Origin: an uncultured Bacilli bacterium
Lineage (GTDB): Bacteria > Bacillota_I > Bacilli_A > RF39 > UBA660
Length of the DNA stretch: 17,562 nt
Reading direction: 5' to 3'
NCBI GenBank assembly: GCA_947631365.1
Contig: CANRLB010000014.1
Coordinates: forward strand, 1-17,562
Part shown: piece after piece, positions 6,143 through 14,548 of the stretch
Numbering within the stretch: position 1 is the stretch's first letter
Layout: each line of letters starts with the position of its first letter
Notes under the pieces: model-generated
Databases searched by the model: none
Told to the model about the DNA's origin: nothing
Seen by the model: only the letters and a program-made list of their open reading frames with translations
Made by a program: the position numbers and the translations under genes

Positions 6143-7926
6143 CTAAGTTCTGTATTCAAAATAACTTTTCTAAGTCTAATAAAGTTTGGTGTAACTTCCA
6201 CAAGTTCATCTTGGTTAATATAATCAAGAGCATACTCTAAAGTTATTGGCCTTGGCCTTTTTAAGACAACTGTTTTATCTGAGAAAGCCGCTCTCGTATT
6301 AGTAAGTTCTTTTCCTTTAACAATATTAATGGCTAAATCATTATCACGATTACATTCACCAACAATCATACCTTCATATACATCAGTATTTGGTTCAATA
6401 AACATAATTCCCCGATCTTCAAGTTGGCCAATACCATAAGCTGTTGATTTACCAGTTTCACTTGAAACTAAAACTCCTAATTTTCTTTCGCCTAAATCAA
6501 CATTAACGGTTGGTTCATAATCTTTAAAAGAATGGTTCATAATTCCATAACCTTTAGTTAAGGTCATAAAGTTTGTAGCAAACCCAATTAAACCTCGTGA
6601 TGGAATAGTATAAGTTATTCTTGTCATACTACCAATATGAGTCATATCTCCCATAATGGCTCCTCTGGTTGATAATTCTTCAATAACACCGCCCATATAT
6701 TCATCATCAACTTCAATTTGTAAATCTTCATATGGTTCACATTTAACACCATTTATTTCTTTAATAATAACTTTAGGTTTAGATACTTGAAGTTCAAAAC
6801 CTTCTCTTCGCATATTTTCAATCAATATAGATAAATGTAATTCACCACGTCCAGAAACTAAGAAGTTTTCAGAATCTAGTTGCTCAACTTTTAAACTAAC
6901 ATCTTTTTGGGTTTCTCTAATTAATCTTTCTTCAATCTTTCTCGATGTTAAAAGTTTACCATCTTTTCCTGAAAAAGGCGATGTATTAACCCCAAAAGTC
7001 ATTTGTAATGTTGGTTCATCAATATGAATAATTGGTAAACGTTCATGATTATTAACACTAGTGATTGTTTCACCAACAGAAATATCTTCTAAACCAGCAA
7101 TTGCACATATATCACCAGCTTCAACCTCTTCAACTTCAACTTTAGCTAAAGCGGTAAAACCAAATAATTTTTGAATTCTAAATTGTTTTTCTGTTCCATC
7201 TAATCTAAGACAATTAACCATTTGACCAACTTTAATTTTACCATTAAATACCCGTCCAATAGCAATCCTTCCAACATAATCATTATAATCAAGTAAAGCA
7301 GGTTGAAATTGTAAATCTTTATTTACATCACCATCTGGAGCTTTAATTTCATTAACAATTAAATCAAGAACACATTTAAATGATTTTTCTTGAGTAGCTA
7401 AATCTGGTGATAGACTAGATGTGCCATTTAAAGCTGAAGTATAAGCAACTTTAAAATCAAGTTGTTCATCGGAAGCTCCTAAGTCTAAAAATAAACCTAA
7501 TACTTCATCAACAACTTCTTTAATTCTAGCGGTTGGTTTATCAACTTTATTAATTACAACAATTGGTTTAACACCTGCATCAATAGCTTTTTTTAAAACA
7601 AATCTGGTTTGAGGCATTGGTCCTTCATAAGCATCAACTACTAAAATAACTCCATCAACCATTTTCATTATTCTTTCAACTTCACCACCAAAATCAGCAT
7701 GTCCTGGTGTATCTAAAATATTAATTTTAATATTATTATAAATAATTGATGTAGTTTTGGCTAAAATAGTAATACCACGTTCTTTTTCAATTTGGTTAGA
7801 ATCCATTGAAAAATTCGAAGCATCTTGATTTTCTCTAAAGGTACCTACATATTTTAATATTTCATCAACCAAAGCCGTCTTACCATGGTCAACGTGTGCA
7901 ATAATTGCGACATTTCTTATTTCCAT
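6118..7926 (-). CDS. typA: Translational GTPase TypA/BipA
   Basis: A 602-residue ribosome-binding GTPase of the EF-G/LepA group, linked in other bacteria to 50S assembly and cold or stress adaptation. The G1 motif AHVDHGKT is at 10-17 and G2 lies in GITI (51-54). G3 DTPGHADFGGEVER is at 72-85, G4 NKVD at 126-129, and G5 in TSALNG near 165. They are followed by the beta-barrel and EF-G III/V-like domains (YMGGVIEELSTRGA, IPSRGLIGF) and the TypA C-terminal domain. The ATG at 7926 is chosen because GGGTGA (7937-7932) sits five bases upstream; a TTG start at 7941 would lie upstream of this site. The length is normal for the family. It is divergent from the TasA-like operon. Confidence 0.97.
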   Translation of the reverse strand: MEIRNVAIIAHVDHGKTALVDEILKYVGTFRENQDASNFSMDSNQIEKERGITILAKTTSIIYNNIKINILDTPGHADFGGEVERIMKMVDGVILVVDAYEGPMPQTRFVLKKAIDAGVKPIVVINKVDKPTARIKEVVDEVLGLFLDLGASDEQLDFKVAYTSALNGTSSLSPDLATQEKSFKCVLDLIVNEIKAPDGDVNKDLQFQPALLDYNDYVGRIAIGRVFNGKIKVGQMVNCLRLDGTEKQFRIQKLFGFTALAKVEVEEVEAGDICAIAGLEDISVGETITSVNNHERLPIIHIDEPTLQMTFGVNTSPFSGKDGKLLTSRKIEERLIRETQKDVSLKVEQLDSENFLVSGRGELHLSILIENMRREGFELQVSKPKVIIKEINGVKCEPYEDLQIEVDDEYMGGVIEELSTRGAIMGDMTHIGSMTRITYTIPSRGLIGFATNFMTLTKGYGIMNHSFKDYEPTVNVDLGERKLGVLVSSETGKSTAYGIGQLEDRGIMFIEPNTDVYEGMIVGECNRDNDLAINIVKGKELTNTRAAFSDKTVVLKRPRPITLEYALDYINQDELVEVTPNFIRLRKVILNTELRKKADAKK

Positions 7927-7948
7927 AAAAATCACCCACAACCATTGT

Positions 7949-7954
7949 ATTATA
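7949..7954 (-). promoter_or_regulatory. typA: Probable -10 box of typA
   Basis: A consensus TATAAT on the minus strand (7954 down to 7949) lies 22 bases before the typA ATG. No convincing -35 box is seen at the right distance. Confidence 0.5.
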
Positions 7955-7994
7955 GCATTATTTATTTATAAAAGTAAATATTTTCTGTATCATA

Positions 7995-8021
7995 AATACC
8001 AAAATTGATTATTTTGGTATT
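7995..8021. promoter_or_regulatory. Perfect 11-bp dyad, possible operator
   Basis: AATACCAAAAT (7995-8005) and ATTTTGGTATT (8011-8021) are perfect inverted repeats around the five bases TGATT. The element lies 69 bp upstream of the typA start and 45 bp upstream of the TasA-like start. No T tract follows it in either direction, so it is more likely an operator than a terminator. Its partner protein is unknown. Confidence 0.55.
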
Positions 8022-8066
8022 GTAGATAAAAAAATTATGTGATAAACTTAAAATAAGGTGACATAG

Positions 8067-8756
8067 ATGATATCAAATGAAAGGCCAAAAACTAATAAAA
8101 AGTTAATAGTGATTTCAGTAATTGTATTAACAATATTGACTCTGAATGTTTCATATTCAGCTTTTTTCGATGTTAAAACGCAAACAGGAGTTAATACTTT
8201 TACGGCTGGTAATTTAGATGTGACAGTTACTCAAAATAATACTGTTAATGGGAGTTTAGTTCCAACGCCAGATAATGAATTGCCTTCGGCAGAAACTAAT
8301 CCAAATCTATCATCATCAGAAAAAAGTGATTGGAAATATTCTAAAATTACTATTCAAAATACTGGTAATTTAGCTGCTGATTTTATGGTTACGATTTCTT
8401 TTGATACTACTGTTAGCGATGCTGAAAGAGTAAATTTACAATATTTAAATGTGGGAATATATGACGAGGGAGAAAATAAATGGTTAAAATTTGGCTCCGA
8501 TAAATATTATGCTAGTTTATCGAGTCTAAACCCATTAAGTAGTAACCCAAGTGCAATTCCTATAATAAGGAATAAGATGCTTGCGGCATCTAATGCAAGT
8601 AAGACTTATAGAATTTATATATGGCTTTCTCAAAATACACCTGTAACTGAAATAAATAAAAAAATTAATTTGAAAATAAATGTTAGAAGTACAACAGTTG
8701 AAGGCCAAAATAGTAATAATGGTCAACAAGATGTTACTGTTAAAAATAATGCGTAA
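8067..8756 (+). CDS. TasA/camelysin-like surface protein with SipW-type signal
   Basis: A 229-residue exported protein; AAGGTG (8055-8060) lies six bases before the ATG. A basic N-terminus and hydrophobic segment (11-30) end in SYSAFFDVKTQTGVNTFTAGNLDVTV. That is the hallmark junction of TasA/CalY (camelysin, peptidase M73-like) proteins, whose signal peptides are cut by the SipW type of signal peptidase. The rest is rich in beta-forming Asn/Thr/Ser segments, including YSKITIQNTGNLAADFMVTISF (about 91-112). Known TasA proteins form extracellular matrix fibres; a matrix or surface-coat role here is inferred. No SipW gene is in the window. It is followed after 13 nt by the giant repeat protein, and the two are almost certainly co-transcribed. 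Confidence 0.8.
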   Translation: MISNERPKTNKKLIVISVIVLTILTLNVSYSAFFDVKTQTGVNTFTAGNLDVTVTQNNTVNGSLVPTPDNELPSAETNPNLSSSEKSDWKYSKITIQNTGNLAADFMVTISFDTTVSDAERVNLQYLNVGIYDEGENKWLKFGSDKYYASLSSLNPLSSNPSAIPIIRNKMLAASNASKTYRIYIWLSQNTPVTEINKKINLKINVRSTTVEGQNSNNGQQDVTVKNNA

Positions 8757-8769
8757 GGTGGAGTTTTAA

Positions 8770-11766
8770 ATGGAAATGCAAGAAGAAAATCTAGAATTAA
8801 AAAAGAAAAAATTATTAGCGATTGTTATCTTAATAATAATCATGTTATTAACTTTATTATTAATGATTTCAACTTTTACTTTTGATTTATTTGGCAGGGA
8901 ATCAGGATTTAAATCAGGATATTTAATTAATATTTCATATGGTAATGATAAACATACGCCAAGATTTAACTTAGACTTGGATAATGATGGCAATCCAGAT
9001 TTTAACTTTATAAATTTTGATATTGATCGTGATGGCGAATGCGATTTAAACTGTGACGTTAATAATGATAATTATCCAGACTATAACATTGATTTAGATG
9101 GTGATGGGATAGCGGATTTAAATATATTAGATAAAACTGATGATAATAAAAATCCTGATATTAATATTGATATTAATGGCGATGGTTATCCAGATATTAA
9201 TATCGATATTGATGGTGATGGGGATGCTGATATTAATGTTGATACTAGTGATGATAAAACTTTTGGCTTACATACAGATGGTAACTATGATGATGAACCA
9301 GATATCTATGCTGATACTGATGGAGCAGCTGATAAGAATTTACTAAATCAAGATAAAGATAATGATGGTAACTGTGATTTAAACTGTGATGTTAATGGTG
9401 ATAACTATCCAGATTATAATATCGATATTGATGGTGATGGTAAACCAGATATTAATTTAGATGATGATAAAAAAAGACCAGTTTTAGATTTAGATATTGA
9501 TAAAGATGGTAAACCAGATGTTAATGTTGATACTGATGGTGATGGAATTGCTGATAAAAATTTAATTGATCAAGATGTTGATAACGATGGTAAATGTGAT
9601 TTAAACTGTGATGTTAATGGCGATAAATATCCAGATTATAATATTGATATTGATGGTGATGGGTATGCAGATTTAAATATTGATACTAACAAAAATAAAG
9701 AACCTGATGTTAATATTGATTTAAACCATGATGGTAGACCAGATATTAATGTAGATGTTAATGGTGATAATGTTCCAGATTTTAATATTGATAATAATGT
9801 AGATCCTAATAAAGAAATCGAAATTGATACTAATGGTGATGGAGAAGACGATATACATGCTGAAACTGATGGAATACCTGATCGTAATATTTTAAATTAT
9901 GATCATAATCTTGATGGTAAATGTGATTTAAACTGTGATGTTAATGGTGACCATAAACCAGATATTAATATTGATGTTAATAATGATAAAAAATGTGATG
10001 TTAACTGTGATGTTAATGATGATAATCATCCTGATTATAATATCGATACTAATGGTGATAAAGTTCCAGATATTAACATTGATACTAATAATAATCAAAA
10101 ACCAGATTTAAATGTTGATATTAATGGTGATAAAGTTCCAGATATAAATGTTGATATTAATAATGATGGAGAACCAGATATTAATATTGATGATCCAAAT
10201 GAAGGCAATATCAAAATTGATACTGATGGTGATGGAAAAAATGATATTGAAGCTGAAACGGATGGTAAAGCAGATAAAAATGTAGTAAATCAAGATATTA
10301 ATAATGATGGTAAGTGTGATTTTAACTGCGATATTAATAATGATAATTATCCTGATTATAATATTGACACCGATAATAATCAAAAATGTGATTTAAACTG
10401 TGATACGGATAATAATCAAAAACCAGATTTAAATATCGATACTGATGGTGATGGTAAGTGCGATTTAAACTGTGATACCAATAATGATAATAATTGTGAT
10501 TTAAATTGTGATCTCAATGGTAAAAATAACCGTACACCAGTTGATACTAATGGTGATGGTAAAGGCGATATAGATGCTGAAACAGATGGAAAGCCAGATT
10601 TAAATATTGATACCGATGGTGATAATCGTTGCGATTTAAATTGTGATGATAATGGCGATAAGAAATGTGATACTTATTGTGATACTGATGGAGATGGCAA
10701 GTGTGATTACAATTGCTCACCAAATTGTGAAGATAATTGTGACACTAATGGTGATGGTAAGTGTGATTACAATTGTCAAGATAATGATGGTAATTGTAAG
10801 TACAACTGTGATATTAACAATGATAAAAAATGTGATTATAATTGTGATATAAATGGCGATAGTAAACCAGATTTAAATATTGATGTTAATAATGATAAAA
10901 ATCCGGATATTAATATTGATACTAATGATGATAAAAAATGTGATTTAAACTGTGATACTAATAATAATTTAAAACCTGATTTAAATATCGATACTAATGG
11001 TGATAAAAAATGTGATATTAACTGTGATACTAATGGTGATGGTAAGCCAGATATTAATATTGATACTTCTAAAGATAAAGAAACAGGAATCGATACCGAT
11101 AATGATGGTGATGAAGATGTTAAAGCTGAAACAGATGGAAAACCAGATTTAAACATTGATAAAAATGGCGATGGTAAATGTGATGAGTATTGTGATAATG
11201 ATGGTGATGGTAAATGTGATACAAAATGTGGCTATGAAGCAGACCCAACTCCTGAAGTTAATGCTTTAATCACGTTCAATAACTCCGGCAATTTAAATTT
11301 TACGGTTTCCGCTGCTGATATGTCTATAAATAAAATTCCTGCTGATAAAGATTATTACGATATAAATAGTGATGTTAAAAAAACAACAATTAGTTTAAAA
11401 TCTAATAATGGTTCTGCCTTATGTACTTATAAAGTTAAATATAGTACTCAATCTAATAATTTTACTAATGAATACACGGTTGGCCCTGAAAAAAAAGAGC
11501 CTTTACCAGATCAATTAATGCTTAAGCTAGTTGGTTATAATAATAAGGGTGATAAAGAGTCATATCTAATTGATGTTCTTAACAATAATACATATACTAT
11601 TCAATCAATTCCAATAATTAATAAAGCCGGTGAGAAAGAAACCGAACATACATGGGATATTTCATTAGTATTTAGAAATTATAAAAAATATAATCAAAAT
11701 AACAATTCTGATAAAACTATAACTGGTAAAGTAGAATTTGAAGTTGTTGATTGTGTTAGGCCTTAA
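8770..11766 (+). CDS. Membrane-anchored Asp-rich calcium-loop repeat rod
   Basis: A 998-residue protein; AAGGTGGAG (8755-8763) lies six bases before the ATG. A Lys-rich start is followed by a transmembrane helix (about 15-38) with no lipobox, so the protein should be membrane-held with the rest outside. From 67 to about 820 it consists of about sixty 12-residue units of the form N-[IVC]-D-x-[DN]-x-D-G-x-[PC]-D-x. Each carries a D-x-D-x-D-G-x-x-D loop like those of thrombospondin type-3 and dockerin repeats. Cysteines in the repeats occur only in C-x3-C pairs. The C-terminal 170 residues (about 828-998) are an unrelated beta-rich domain. Its end (TWDISLVFRNY, TITGKVEFEVVDC) recalls TasA-like proteins. 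There is no LPxTG or S-layer domain. A Ca2+-stiffened surface stalk is the most likely role; the ligand and partner are unknown. Confidence 0.88.
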   Translation: MEMQEENLELKKKKLLAIVILIIIMLLTLLLMISTFTFDLFGRESGFKSGYLINISYGNDKHTPRFNLDLDNDGNPDFNFINFDIDRDGECDLNCDVNNDNYPDYNIDLDGDGIADLNILDKTDDNKNPDINIDINGDGYPDINIDIDGDGDADINVDTSDDKTFGLHTDGNYDDEPDIYADTDGAADKNLLNQDKDNDGNCDLNCDVNGDNYPDYNIDIDGDGKPDINLDDDKKRPVLDLDIDKDGKPDVNVDTDGDGIADKNLIDQDVDNDGKCDLNCDVNGDKYPDYNIDIDGDGYADLNIDTNKNKEPDVNIDLNHDGRPDINVDVNGDNVPDFNIDNNVDPNKEIEIDTNGDGEDDIHAETDGIPDRNILNYDHNLDGKCDLNCDVNGDHKPDINIDVNNDKKCDVNCDVNDDNHPDYNIDTNGDKVPDINIDTNNNQKPDLNVDINGDKVPDINVDINNDGEPDINIDDPNEGNIKIDTDGDGKNDIEAETDGKADKNVVNQDINNDGKCDFNCDINNDNYPDYNIDTDNNQKCDLNCDTDNNQKPDLNIDTDGDGKCDLNCDTNNDNNCDLNCDLNGKNNRTPVDTNGDGKGDIDAETDGKPDLNIDTDGDNRCDLNCDDNGDKKCDTYCDTDGDGKCDYNCSPNCEDNCDTNGDGKCDYNCQDNDGNCKYNCDINNDKKCDYNCDINGDSKPDLNIDVNNDKNPDINIDTNDDKKCDLNCDTNNNLKPDLNIDTNGDKKCDINCDTNGDGKPDINIDTSKDKETGIDTDNDGDEDVKAETDGKPDLNIDKNGDGKCDEYCDNDGDGKCDTKCGYEADPTPEVNALITFNNSGNLNFTVSAADMSINKIPADKDYYDINSDVKKTTISLKSNNGSALCTYKVKYSTQSNNFTNEYTVGPEKKEPLPDQLMLKLVGYNNKGDKESYLIDVLNNNTYTIQSIPIINKAGEKETEHTWDISLVFRNYKKYNQNNNSDKTITGKVEFEVVDCVRP
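8968..11229 (+). repeat. Tandem 36-bp coding repeat array
   Basis: About 2.3 kb of degenerate 36-bp units encode the 12-residue calcium-loop repeats. A second-order block with an (I/V)-D-T-x-G-D-G-x-x-D-I-x-A-E-T-D-G type motif recurs near 9275, 9826, 10219, 10543 and 11093, usually with a CDLNCDVNGDNYPDYNID-like run following. This suggests growth by duplication of multi-unit blocks. The array is a likely place for assembly errors and length variation. Confidence 0.85.
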
Positions 11767-11792
11767 AGATAGTAAATTTACTATCTTTTTTT
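11767..11792 (+). terminator. Terminator of the surface operon
   Basis: AGATAGTA (11767-11774) pairs with TACTATCT (11779-11786) around an AATT loop, and seven Ts follow to 11792. It starts immediately after the stop codon. Confidence 0.87.
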
Positions 11793-11801
11793 ATATAAAA
11801 A

Positions 11802-11810
11802 TGATAGAAT
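11802..11810 (+). promoter_or_regulatory. Extended -10 promoter of the ZIP operon
   Basis: TGA-TAGAAT (11802-11810) is an extended -10 element. The region about 17 nt upstream is the preceding terminator and gives no clear -35 box. The start codon follows at 11828. Confidence 0.5.
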
Positions 11811-11827
11811 TATTTTGGTGATCAATT

Positions 11828-12556
11828 ATGCTTATGGGAATAATTTTATGTTTCTTAACGGGGTTATTTTTTTTAATAGGTATTTTCTTTTTAAATAATA
11901 TTAAAAATAAAGATAAAATTTCTTTATTTACAACTTCACTTGCATTTATTGTTATGCTTGGTTTATTAATTTTTGATTTATTACCTGAAATTATTGAAAA
12001 TAAAAATATTTATTTAATTATTCCTTTAGCAATGGGCTTTTTCATTTTAGTTATTCTAGATAAATTAATTCCGCATCATCACCATCATCACGAAGAAATT
12101 AACGATGATAAAATAGATCATATAGAACATTTAAACCATATTGGAGTTATAACTATTATTGCTTTAATAATTCATAATTTACTCGAAGGATTAACTTTAT
12201 ATAGTGTTACTTTAAATAGTCTATCAAGTGGTATATTAATGATGCTAAGTATTTCTCTTCATAATATTCCTTTAGGACTCCAAATAGGTAATTCTTTAAA
12301 GATTAAAAAAAATAATATTTTATTAATTGGTTTACTTGTAATTAGTTCTCTTGTAGGAGCTTTAATCGTAATTACATATGGTACTTTAAGTAGTACTTTA
12401 GAAAGTGTTTTATTATCTTTAACATTTGGCATGCTTTCATATATCTTAATTTTTGAATTATTTAGTGAAATTAAAGTTTCTTTAAAGAAAAAAAGCTGTA
12501 TCTATGGTATAATTGTAGGTGTAATAGTCTTAATTATTACATTATTAATAAAGTAG
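11828..12556 (+). CDS. ZIP-family metal transporter
   Basis: A 242-residue membrane protein with about eight hydrophobic helices; GGTGA (11817-11821) lies six bases before the ATG. The two ZIP signatures are present: HNLLEG (116-121, TM4) and HNIPLG (145-150, TM5), which form the binuclear metal site. DLLPE (50-54) and ELFSE (210-214) add conserved acidic residues. The cytoplasmic loop between TM3 and TM4 is His-rich (six His in a row at 83-88, more to 104), which is typical for zinc or iron sensing or delivery. It is probably an importer of Zn2+ or another divalent metal, as for ZupT. It is the first gene of a compact operon; the next start is 11 nt away. Confidence 0.92.
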   Translation: MLMGIILCFLTGLFFLIGIFFLNNIKNKDKISLFTTSLAFIVMLGLLIFDLLPEIIENKNIYLIIPLAMGFFILVILDKLIPHHHHHHEEINDDKIDHIEHLNHIGVITIIALIIHNLLEGLTLYSVTLNSLSSGILMMLSISLHNIPLGLQIGNSLKIKKNNILLIGLLVISSLVGALIVITYGTLSSTLESVLLSLTFGMLSYILIFELFSEIKVSLKKKSCIYGIIVGVIVLIITLLIK

Positions 12557-12567
12557 TGGGTGATTAA

Positions 12568-13494
12568 ATGAAAAAGGTTTTAGTAACTGGGGCATCTGGT
12601 TCGATTGGCATAAATGTTTTAAAATATCTTCTTAGCGAAGGAAAATATGAAATAACAGCCTTAGATTTAAAAAATAAAAAAGTAATTAAAAGATTAAAAA
12701 AATATCAAAATAGAATTAATATTATTTATGGCGATATTAATGATCAAATATTAGTTAATGCTCTAGTTAAAAATCAAGATTATATTATTCATTTAGCTAG
12801 TGTTATGCCTCCTTGGGTTGAATTATTTAAAAGTGTTGGAGAAATCGTCGAATATGAGGGAACCGAAAATATTATTAACGCCATAAATAACTTTAATAAA
12901 AAATGTCATTTAATTTATGCTTCAACAACTTCTTTATATGATAATTCTTTAGGGGCTAATACAAAAGAATCAATTAAAGAAAATAATTTGACAAACTTTA
13001 GCTTTTATAAATATAAAACTGAAAACTTAATAAAAGAAAAATTAAATCATTATACTATTTTAAGAGTACCTTTAGTATTAAGTGATTTAAAAAAAGATCC
13101 TTTTATTTATAATTTAAAAAATAATTTATATATTGAAGTTACAACATCTCTTGATTCAGCTTATGCCTTTGTAAAATGTCTAAATTATGAAAAAGATATA
13201 AATAAGAAAACATTTAATATTGGAATGGGTTCTAAAGGCAGATGTCGTTATAATGATATATTAAATAATATTTTAAAAAATTATGGAATAAGTTTTAAAT
13301 ATTTTTTATCTCGTCTTTTTTTACCTAAAAATTATTTGAGTCCTATTCTTACAGATAGTGATGAATTAGAAGAAATTATTCATTATCGAAGTGATTCATT
13401 AATAAAGTATTATAAGAGATTAAAAAATAAAAGTAATAAAAGAATAATTCAAAAAATATTTGGTAAATTAATAATATTTTTAAAAAGAGGGTAA
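12568..13494 (+). CDS. NAD-dependent epimerase/dehydratase-like SDR
   Basis: A 308-residue extended short-chain dehydrogenase/reductase; GGGTGA (12558-12563) precedes the ATG. The Rossmann glycine motif GASGSIG is at 8-14 and the acidic ribose-binding residue is Asp33 in ALDLKN. DIN (56-58) and HLAS (75-78) mark later strands, and YASTTSLYD (117-125) carries the Ser/Thr of the catalytic triad. The expected Y-x3-K motif is odd: Lys150 in FYKYKTENL has Phe146 four residues before it, so the catalytic Tyr seems replaced or shifted by one. The C-terminus is short and basic. It may bind NAD(P) and act on a nucleotide sugar or other substrate, or be a non-catalytic NmrA-like sensor. Neighbours give no pathway. 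Confidence 0.82.
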   Translation: MKKVLVTGASGSIGINVLKYLLSEGKYEITALDLKNKKVIKRLKKYQNRINIIYGDINDQILVNALVKNQDYIIHLASVMPPWVELFKSVGEIVEYEGTENIINAINNFNKKCHLIYASTTSLYDNSLGANTKESIKENNLTNFSFYKYKTENLIKEKLNHYTILRVPLVLSDLKKDPFIYNLKNNLYIEVTTSLDSAYAFVKCLNYEKDINKKTFNIGMGSKGRCRYNDILNNILKNYGISFKYFLSRLFLPKNYLSPILTDSDELEEIIHYRSDSLIKYYKRLKNKSNKRIIQKIFGKLIIFLKRG

Positions 13495-13499
13495 TAAAT

Positions 13500-14540
13500 A
13501 TGAATGGACTAGTACTTGCTGGTGGAGGAGTTAAAGGTTCTTATCAAATCGGGGCTTATTTAGCATTTAAGTCTTGTGGTATCAAAATAGATGGGGTTGT
13601 CGGAACTTCAATCGGTTCTTTTAATGCGGCTTTAATTGTCAGTGGAATGGAAAAAGAATTATATGAATTTTGGAAGAATGTTGATGTAGGAGCTCTTTTA
13701 AATTTTGATTCTAAATATATTAAAAGTGTTAATGATGAAAATAAATTTAAAGAACTTATATATGGAATTGAAGAACTTACAATTATTGTTAAAAATAAAG
13801 GAATTGATAATAACAATTTAAGAAATATTTTAGATAGTATGATTGATGAAGACAAGATTAGAAAAAGTAAAATGGATTATGGCCTTGTTACAGTAAGAGT
13901 AAATGATTTAAAACCACTTTATTTATTTAAAGAAGATATGAAAAAAGGCAAAATACCTGAATATATTTTAGCAAGTTGTAATTTACCAGTTTTTAAAGTT
14001 CAAAAACTCATTGATGATAAATATTATATTGATGGGGGATTTTATGATAATAACCCCATTAATATGTTAATAGATAAAGGATATAAAAAAATCTATTCTA
14101 TAGAAGTTCAAGGAATAGGGTTTGCTAAAAAAATTAAAGATAAAAGTAAAGTTGTTAGAATTATACCTTCAAGATTTTTAGGAAGTACTTTAAATGTTAA
14201 TAAAAGTAAGATTAATGAAAATATAAAAATAGGTTATTATGATACTTTAAAAGTATTAAAAAAATATGATGGTTATAATTTTATCTTTAAAAATAGTAGG
14301 AATTTGTTGTATAATACTCTCATCCGGCAGATAGATAAAGATTTACTTAATAAAGTAAAAAAATATTTTAATGCTAAAGATAATAAGGAAATTATTCTAA
14401 AAAGTTTAGAGTATGTAATGGTTAAAGAAGATATGACATATTTTAAAGTTTATAGTGTATTAAGCCTTATTAAAGAAATAAAAAAGATTAATAAAAAACA
14501 TTTCGTATATGAATTTATTAAAAATTTAAAAGTTTTATAG
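13500..14540 (+). CDS. Patatin-like phospholipase
   Basis: A 346-residue cytoplasmic or membrane-peripheral lipase of the patatin/RssA family, starting 5 nt after the SDR gene with AGAGGG upstream. The oxyanion loop GGGVKG is at 8-13, the nucleophile elbow GTSIG at 35-39 (Ser37), and the dyad Asp178 in YIDGG (176-180), followed by DNNP. All catalytic elements are intact. The family hydrolyses acyl groups from phospholipids. The C-terminal 120 residues are Lys-rich and may help membrane contact. It is part of the ZIP-SDR-lipase-YebC operon, but no functional link to the neighbours is evident. Confidence 0.93.
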   Translation: MNGLVLAGGGVKGSYQIGAYLAFKSCGIKIDGVVGTSIGSFNAALIVSGMEKELYEFWKNVDVGALLNFDSKYIKSVNDENKFKELIYGIEELTIIVKNKGIDNNNLRNILDSMIDEDKIRKSKMDYGLVTVRVNDLKPLYLFKEDMKKGKIPEYILASCNLPVFKVQKLIDDKYYIDGGFYDNNPINMLIDKGYKKIYSIEVQGIGFAKKIKDKSKVVRIIPSRFLGSTLNVNKSKINENIKIGYYDTLKVLKKYDGYNFIFKNSRNLLYNTLIRQIDKDLLNKVKKYFNAKDNKEIILKSLEYVMVKEDMTYFKVYSVLSLIKEIKKINKKHFVYEFIKNLKVL

Positions 14541-14548
14541 GAGGAATT

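Noticed and set aside
7927..7941. TTG start five codons upstream of typA
   Set aside because: It lies upstream of the Shine-Dalgarno at 7937-7932; MEIRN is the usual TypA N-terminus.
8766..11156. Several open frames on the minus strand and in another plus frame across the repeat rod
   Set aside because: They are by-products of the GAT/AAT-rich repeat code, which lacks stops in other frames. They have repetitive, low-complexity products and no ribosome binding sites.
8968..11229. CRISPR array or minisatellite instead of a gene
   Set aside because: The repeats are in frame throughout, degenerate at nucleotide level but conserved in protein, and have no spacer-repeat pattern.
8968..11229. Dockerin domains of a cellulosome
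   Set aside because: The units keep the Asp loop but lack the helix and paired 22-residue layout of dockerins; no cohesin or glycosidase is nearby.
12074..12091. Run of six His codons as an engineered tag
   Set aside because: It lies in the TM3-TM4 loop of a ZIP transporter, where natural His-rich stretches are usual.
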